DNA from: Coptodactyla brooksi
Lineage: Eukaryota; Arthropoda; Insecta; Coleoptera; Scarabaeidae
Direction: 5' to 3'
Length of the DNA stretch: 21,021 nt
Assembly (NCBI GenBank): GCA_033557675.1
Contig: JAWQRM010000614.1
Span: forward strand, 1 to 21,021
Shown piece by piece: positions 17,240 to 21,021 of the stretch. Below the pieces are notes generated by a model. The model was given only the letters and a program-made list of their open reading frames with translations, searched no databases and had not been told where the DNA came from. The position numbers were made by a program, and so were the translations under genes. Numbering within the stretch: the first letter of the stretch is position 1; every line of letters starts with the position of its first letter.

Positions 17240-17620
17240 TATTGCTCTTCACTTTGCAGGTATTCATTTCAGTTGCAAAGAGTGTATGGCGCGCTCTAGA
17301 AAGCGGAATGCCGACGAGAATTTTATGATTTTTTCTCCGTGCGGAGGCCGCATCGGACGGGATTTTTTTCACGCTCTATTTACCGACGACCCGACGTGTA
17401 AATATTACGGAATAATACCCATTAGAAATTTATTAAACGGAGAAATTTTAATGGGTTTACTGACTGACTGGGTCCGCTCGAGCTGGCTGCATTTTTTGCC
17501 GCATTTTTCACAGTACACGACATGTCACTATAATTTAGCACACAATCAAACTATAAACTACTCTCCTAACAACTTTCAACCGAACCTGCAGCTGCGCAGA
17601 AACAGCATTTGAAATTTTCG
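17240..17620. other. Third GC-richer block with homeodomain-like sites
   Basis: CpG-rich sequence (CGGACGGG, CGACGACCCGACG and similar words). An open plus-strand frame spans 17187-17612, but its translation shows no domain. CACTTTGCAG, an acceptor-like site, ends at about 17260. The bases at 17417-17456 form a 14-bp inverted repeat carrying ATTA/TAATGG words. No transposon hallmark is seen. It might be an exon of an unknown gene or a conserved noncoding element; the inverted TAAT sites lean toward the latter. Confidence 0.35.
17417..17456. repeat. Inverted repeat with TAATGG arms
   Basis: ACCCATTA-G-AAATTT (17417-17431) pairs with AAATTT-TAATGGGT (17443-17456), 14 bp with one bulged G and an 11-nt loop. 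TAATGG is a typical Antennapedia-class homeodomain core. The paired, oppositely facing sites are compatible with a protein-binding site or an RNA hairpin; nothing further shows which. Confidence 0.6.
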
Positions 17621-17624
17621 CCGG

Positions 17625-18315
17625 TTCTTGCTTATTGGCATAAGTGCTATTTCCGTAGATGGAAAATTCACTTTATGATGCATTAAAGCCATAAATATTT
17701 GCCACCTTCTAGGCCACTTATGAAGGATCTCCTTTTATCATCCTTATTTGCAAGTTCAGCAGTCTTACCAATACCATAAATCCCAACAAACGTGTTCCCA
17801 TACTAATACATACTAATGTCAGCATATAAATGTACATCCGTCCCGGCAATTTAAAATAATTCAACTTGCGGCCTCTTTCACTGTGATCTCTGCTATAAAT
17901 AGTCCCGTTTTGAGTGAATAACAACTCGGCCTGCATGGTATATTGCCAGCCCCTCGTATATAAGGTCATAAAGTAAAGCCCGGCTATAAATTTTATGGTA
18001 TAATAGTTGTAGTTTGCAGATTTTAATGCCTGAAAGCATCTCGGAGTTGCGGCATCGAGTGGGTGGCACAGTACGAACCAAACATTAGCCTATTGCAAAA
18101 ACAAGCTCTTTGCGGGTATAATATGGTCTAACTACCCACGTGTTATATCTAAGAAAGTGTTACACGTTATCTGCTTAAGAGATTACTCTCGGCAATGATG
18201 AAATACTGTCAGTTTTCGTTTTGTTTTTCGACAATAGGTCTATTGTATAATAAACATAATTAAACGTTATAAGTTTTAGGTGTTCTTCCAACATGTAAAA
18301 TCATTGACGAGCACA
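17625..18315. other. Unassigned moderately GC-rich interval with a TATA-like site
   Basis: This continues the third GC-richer block. A strong TATA-box match, CTATAAATAG, lies at 17893-17902, but no initiator or plausible start-proximal gene follows it. Minus-strand frames at 17718-17969 and 17893-18081 have no recognised domain. GCCATAAATA at about 17690 resembles a caudal/Abd-B-type site. From about 18200 the DNA grades into AT-rich sequence ahead of the Tigger-like relic. Confidence 0.3.
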
Positions 18316-18319
18316 ATTT

Positions 18320-18602
18320 TTCTTCAATAATTCAAACTTATAAAAGAAGGGGTTCATGAAATAAAGATGTAGCTATGAAGTATGATGTTCCGGCAACTAC
18401 AGTGTCTACTACTTTACAAAAATAAGCAATCAACATATGAAAATTTAGATCAGGCAGTTTTAGAATGGTTTAAATCGGCAAGGAGACAGACCTTGCCTAT
18501 ATCTTGAAAGTTAATGAAAGAAAAAGCTTTATAGTTTGGTCAAAAACTAGGTCAGCTAAACTTTAAGGCAAGCACTGGCTGGCTCGATAATTGGAAACGT
18601 AG
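18320..18602 (+). pseudogene. jerky/Tigger-like transposase, N-terminal DNA-binding part
   Basis: The plus strand reads IQTYKRRGS, a stop, then NKDVAMKYDVPATTVSTTLQK, which is the pipsqueak/CENP-B-type helix-turn-helix (recognition portion VPATTVST). In a second frame YENLDQAVLEWFKSARRQ..P, stops, and GQLNFKASTGWLDNWKRR match the second, Tc5/CENP-B-type DNA-binding domain. It is broken by at least three stops and a frameshift. It ends at AAACGTAG, immediately before an apparent splice donor. The next expected residues (RYGV...CGES) are found 1.8 kb downstream, at 20384. Members of this group are pogo-superfamily transposases or genes domesticated from them; this one is a pseudogene. Confidence 0.8.
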
Positions 18603-18751
18603 GTACATATAAAAGAATTCTATTTATTTTCCTTTTTCCGTTTTTTTTTTGATATAATGTAGCTTGTTCTAAATGCCAATCCCGATTAAAAAAGAAACAT
18701 CTTTATCCACCAATAAGTAGAAGAAATTCATAAAGTGGATTAATTCAGACT

Positions 18752-19503
18752 GTCATTAGAACTAACAAACACCTCAACCACAATACTAATGCTTTAAAAT
18801 TCAACATATGTTTCGCTTTATCGAATAAACAGTCTTCAACAGAAAGAATGAACAACTAAAATAAAAAACCATTCTTATACACCTATCCTAATTACTTTTT
18901 AATGAGTCCACTTATAATTAGGTTTTAATTATTCCTTCTCTACCTACCAGGTCAAAAAGGATCGAGGCAGGTATAGGGACAGGGCCGTTATTAAATATTT
19001 TATTTTTGGTCTTAAAAATTTATAGGCTTTCTGCTGTGTCAAATTGATTATTTTAATTAACTTGTTTAATCAATTCTATTTTACCACTTATTGTGTGGTT
19101 AAAAGTAATCATGTGGGCAGCCACACTGGATTTCTCTGGTTTATAATTTTTAGAATGATTTACGTGGTCTTTATACCTAATTTTAGGAAACCTATACGTT
19201 TTCCCTATATAACTTTTATCGCAATTAGTGCAACTTATTTTATAAATCCCCGATTTGTCTGTTAAATCTATTTTATCTTTTGGATTACCTAACCGACTTT
19301 TAATAAAGTTGTTATTAGTAAATGCTACTTTAAAATCAAACTCTTTTAATATATTAGCTAATCCTTTAGTAGCTTTATCAGAGAGGAATTTAATGAACTG
19401 TTTAGGTTCTTCCTTAGGTATTACTTCAAGAGTAGTATGTTTAGTCAGTCGATTTTAAATTTCTTTTTTCTTAAAATGTCATATATTATATTTTTATTAT
19501 ACA
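18752..19503 (-). pseudogene. PLE C-terminal copy 4, minus strand
   Basis: On the minus strand: KQFIKFLSDKATKGLANIL, FDFKVAFTNNNFIKSRLGNP, DKSGIYKISCTNCDKSYIGK, IRYKDHVNHSK, SSVAAHM and KIELIKQVN, then the NNGPVPIPASILFDLVG tail, noncoding tail, a hammerhead-like remnant (about 18842-18794) and leader (18800-18752). The YIG and the Arg/His of RYKDH are intact, unlike copy 1, but two stops (after QVN and after AESL) break the end. The RT domain is missing, so the copy is 5'-truncated. It mirrors the plus-strand copy at 19590-20283. Confidence 0.85.
18794..18845 (-). ncRNA. Degenerate hammerhead-like fold in PLE copy 4
   Basis: The minus strand carries TTGAAGA, an extra C, then TGTTTAT..ATAAAGC, GAAA and ACATATGTTGA. 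Compared with 6648-6690, the first core base C is T and helix II has two mismatches. Stem III (ACATATGT) is unchanged. It is a decayed version of the same fold and is unlikely to be active. Confidence 0.4.
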
Positions 19504-19585
19504 TAATTTTGTTTAGTAACCGATTTATCATACTATTAAAATTAAAAAACCTAAATATATTGAAGAGTTAGCTATATATAACGGG

Positions 19586-20283
19586 TTGAATAAAAATATA
19601 ATATATAACATTTTAAAAAGAAAGAAATTTAAAATCGACCGATCGATTTATCCTCGAAGGAGCACCTAAAGAAGGACCTAAACAGTTCATTAAACTCCCC
19701 TATGATAAAACCACTAAAGAATTAGCTAATCCTTGAGTATCATATAATCACAATACTATCAAAAGTCGGTTAGGTAATCCAATTTTATAAAAAATAAGTT
19801 CAATTTATTTTTTATAAAATAAGTTGGACTAATTGAGATAAACGTTGCATAGGGCAAACACGTAGGTCTCTTAAAATTAGATATAAAGAGCACTCAAGTC
19901 GTTTTCAAAATTATAAACCAGAAAAATCCAGTGTGGATTTTTCTTCAAAATAGAATTGATTAAACAAGCTAATTCAAATAATCAATTTGACGCAGCGGAA
20001 AGCCTAGAAATTTTTAAAAACAAAAATAAAATATTTAATAACGGCCCTGTCCCTATACTTGCCTCGATCTTTTTTGACCTCTAGGTAGAAGGACAAGGGT
20101 ATTAAAATCTAATTAGAAGTAAGTGGACCCACTAAAAAGTAATTGGGATAGGTATATAAGTCTGGTTTTCCATTTTAGTTGTTCATTCTATCTCCTGAAG
20201 ACGGTTTAGTTGATAAATCGAAACATATGTTGAGTTTTAAAACATTAGTAGTGTGGTTAAGGTGTTTGTTAGTTTTAGTGACT
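19586..20283 (+). pseudogene. PLE C-terminal copy 5, plus strand
   Basis: The sequence mirrors copy 4: KQFIKLPYDKTTKELAN, a decayed linker, a short internal duplication of ATAAAATAAGTT, CIGQTRRSLKIRYKEHSS and NYKPEKSSV. A deletion removes the AAH..H segment, then QANSNNQFDAAESLEIF and the NNGP tail follow. The noncoding tail, hammerhead-like fold (20192-20234) and leader end at about 20283. Stops and shifts make it inactive. With copy 4 it forms an inverted repeat with arms of roughly 0.7 kb around a spacer of about 85 bp (19504-19588). Confidence 0.85.
20192..20234 (+). ncRNA. Hammerhead-like fold in PLE copy 5
   Basis: CTC, CTGAAGA (20195-20201), an extra C, GGTTTA..TAAATC as helix II with one G-U pair, GAAA (20220-20223), ACATATGT as minimal helix III, and GAG closing stem I. 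All core boxes match the copy at 6648-6690, and helix II is kept through a wobble change. The single extra base between the core and helix II is present here too, as C instead of T, so it is a family feature and not a random lesion. Confidence 0.5.
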
Positions 20284-20383
20284 CGGAAAACGAGAATAAA
20301 TACAGTATACATATGTACACATATAAATACAGTATACAAGCAGAAATTTGTAATTTATGTTTTAAAGTTTAATTTCCTTATAG

Positions 20384-21021
20384 ATATGGCGTATGTAGTA
20401 AAAAGGCATGTGGAGAGAAAGCAGTGATGTGAGTGATGAGGATTGTATTAAATGGAGACGTGATGTTTCACCCCATTTATTACAAGGTTATCAAGCACGA
20501 GATGTTTTTAATGCAGATGAGACAGAGTTATTTTTTAAATGTCTCCCAGATAACACATTAACTTTTAAAGACCAAAAATATCATGGGGGTAAGCATAGTA
20601 AACAAAGAGTTACATTGATGCTTACCACTAACGTGCATGGATTAGAGAAAGTGAAATTGCTGTTAATAGGCAAAAGTAAGAAGCCTTGTTGTGTTTGAGG
20701 TGTTAAGTGAGTGTCCCCTGACTATAAAGCAAATTCAAAGGCTTGGATGACAGGAGCAATTTTCGAAGGATTGCCATTACAATTGCATAAACAGTTTAAA
20801 GCAAGGGAAGGAAAATTATTCTCTTCATTATACAATGTTTGAAATGTCATTATCGCCGAAGGATTTTGAAGAAATTCATCAGATTTTTTGAAGAAAACAA
20901 AACAAAAACAAGGAAATTACATTAATGGACTGTGTTGATGATAAAACACCTGAAGTATCGACGTTAAACCTGAAACAATTTCTAGTTGCTCTAAGAGGCT
21001 AAGTTTGGTCAATATACGGAG
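20384..21021 (+). pseudogene. jerky/Tigger-like transposase, DDE catalytic part (runs off window)
   Basis: This continues the relic begun at 18320. RYGVCSKKACGE is followed by a 2-base insertion, then SSDVSDEDCIKWRRDV and the start of the DDE_1 domain: VFNADETELFFKCLPD with the first catalytic Asp codon at 20516-20518, GGKHSKQRVTLML and LLLIGKSKKP. The frame is open at 20408-20698. After stops, YKANSKAWMTGAIFEGLPL and KQFKAREGKLF lead to LYNV, where the family has the second Asp (I-D-N); the Asp codon is now TAC (20831-20833). About 70 residues are missing before YRRRILKKFIRFFEENK (another frame) and ITLMDCVDD. The dead catalytic site and stops rule out a working transposase or domesticated gene. 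The C-terminus may continue past the window edge. Confidence 0.88.

Larger units (their letters stand above)
18603..20383 (+). other. Apparent intron of the Tigger-like relic, filled by PLE copies
   Basis: The donor is GTACAT at 18603 and the acceptor TTTCCTTATAG ends at 20383. Joining 18602 to 20384 gives AG|A, an Arg codon, and restores the family sequence (W-K-R-R, then YGV). About 150 bp of left flank and 100 bp of right flank remain after the PLE copies are removed, suggesting an original intron near 250 bp. The alternative is chance: the PLE pair may have inserted directly into an intronless transposase with flank decay. The exact codon phase argues for the intron. Confidence 0.55.

Noticed and set aside
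19044..19458. Two plus-strand frames in PLE copy 4
   Set aside because: They are antisense to the GIY-YIG domain read on the minus strand.
20179..20427. 82-codon plus-strand frame spanning the PLE leader and the start of the Tigger-like exon
   Set aside because: It crosses the PLE end and the apparent splice acceptor in the wrong frame, so it is a chance fusion.

Overview
The window reads as AT-rich, intron-bearing animal DNA, most likely from an arthropod and probably an insect. The basis is its mix of decayed mobile elements: two piggyBac transposases, a Penelope-like retroelement (PLE) family, a jerky/Tigger (CENP-B-like) transposase, a DDE_3 transposase end, a LINE, and a 'FLGN' protein module that I recall from arthropod transposon-linked genes. 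I see no intact protein-coding gene, no rRNA or tRNA, no CRISPR array and no bacterial operon. Nearly every recognisable coding stretch is broken by stops, frameshifts or internal deletions.

Layout. 1-1266: nothing recognised. 1267-2180 (-): piggyBac relic collapsed by internal deletions. 2601-4090 (+): second, longer piggyBac relic of a different subfamily. 4480-4860: AT-rich repeats and a three-arm fold-back. 4860-6240: unassigned, locally CpG-rich block. 6407-8640: PLE copy with repeated ends (pseudo-LTRs), preceded by an inverted scrap of its own end. 9630-9905: FLGN-module fragment. 10082-10306: unrecognised protein-like reading frame. 11395-11650: PLE endonuclease fragment. 12010-12620: second GC-richer block. 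12660-12990: palindromes followed by a PLE/hammerhead-like tail of another family. 13005-13325 (-): DDE_3 transposase C-terminus. 13604-14480 (-): PLE copy interrupted by a minisatellite of about 10 bp units. 14690-16890 (+): decayed LINE. 17240-18300: third GC-richer block. 18320-21021 (+): jerky/Tigger-like transposase pseudogene with an apparent in-phase GT-AG intron; that intron holds two PLE copies in inverted (5'-to-5') orientation.

How the parts relate. One PLE family accounts for at least six pieces, on both strands. Its copies share a GIY-YIG-type C-terminus, a tail and a hammerhead-ribozyme-like fold next to the element leader. The tail and leader recur at both ends of copies, as expected for PLE pseudo-LTRs. 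The family has inserted into or near other elements (the Tigger intron, the minisatellite), which gives a partial nesting order. The three GC-richer blocks hold no recognised element and are the best candidates for unique host sequence. Recognition here is by eye and memory; no database search was run.
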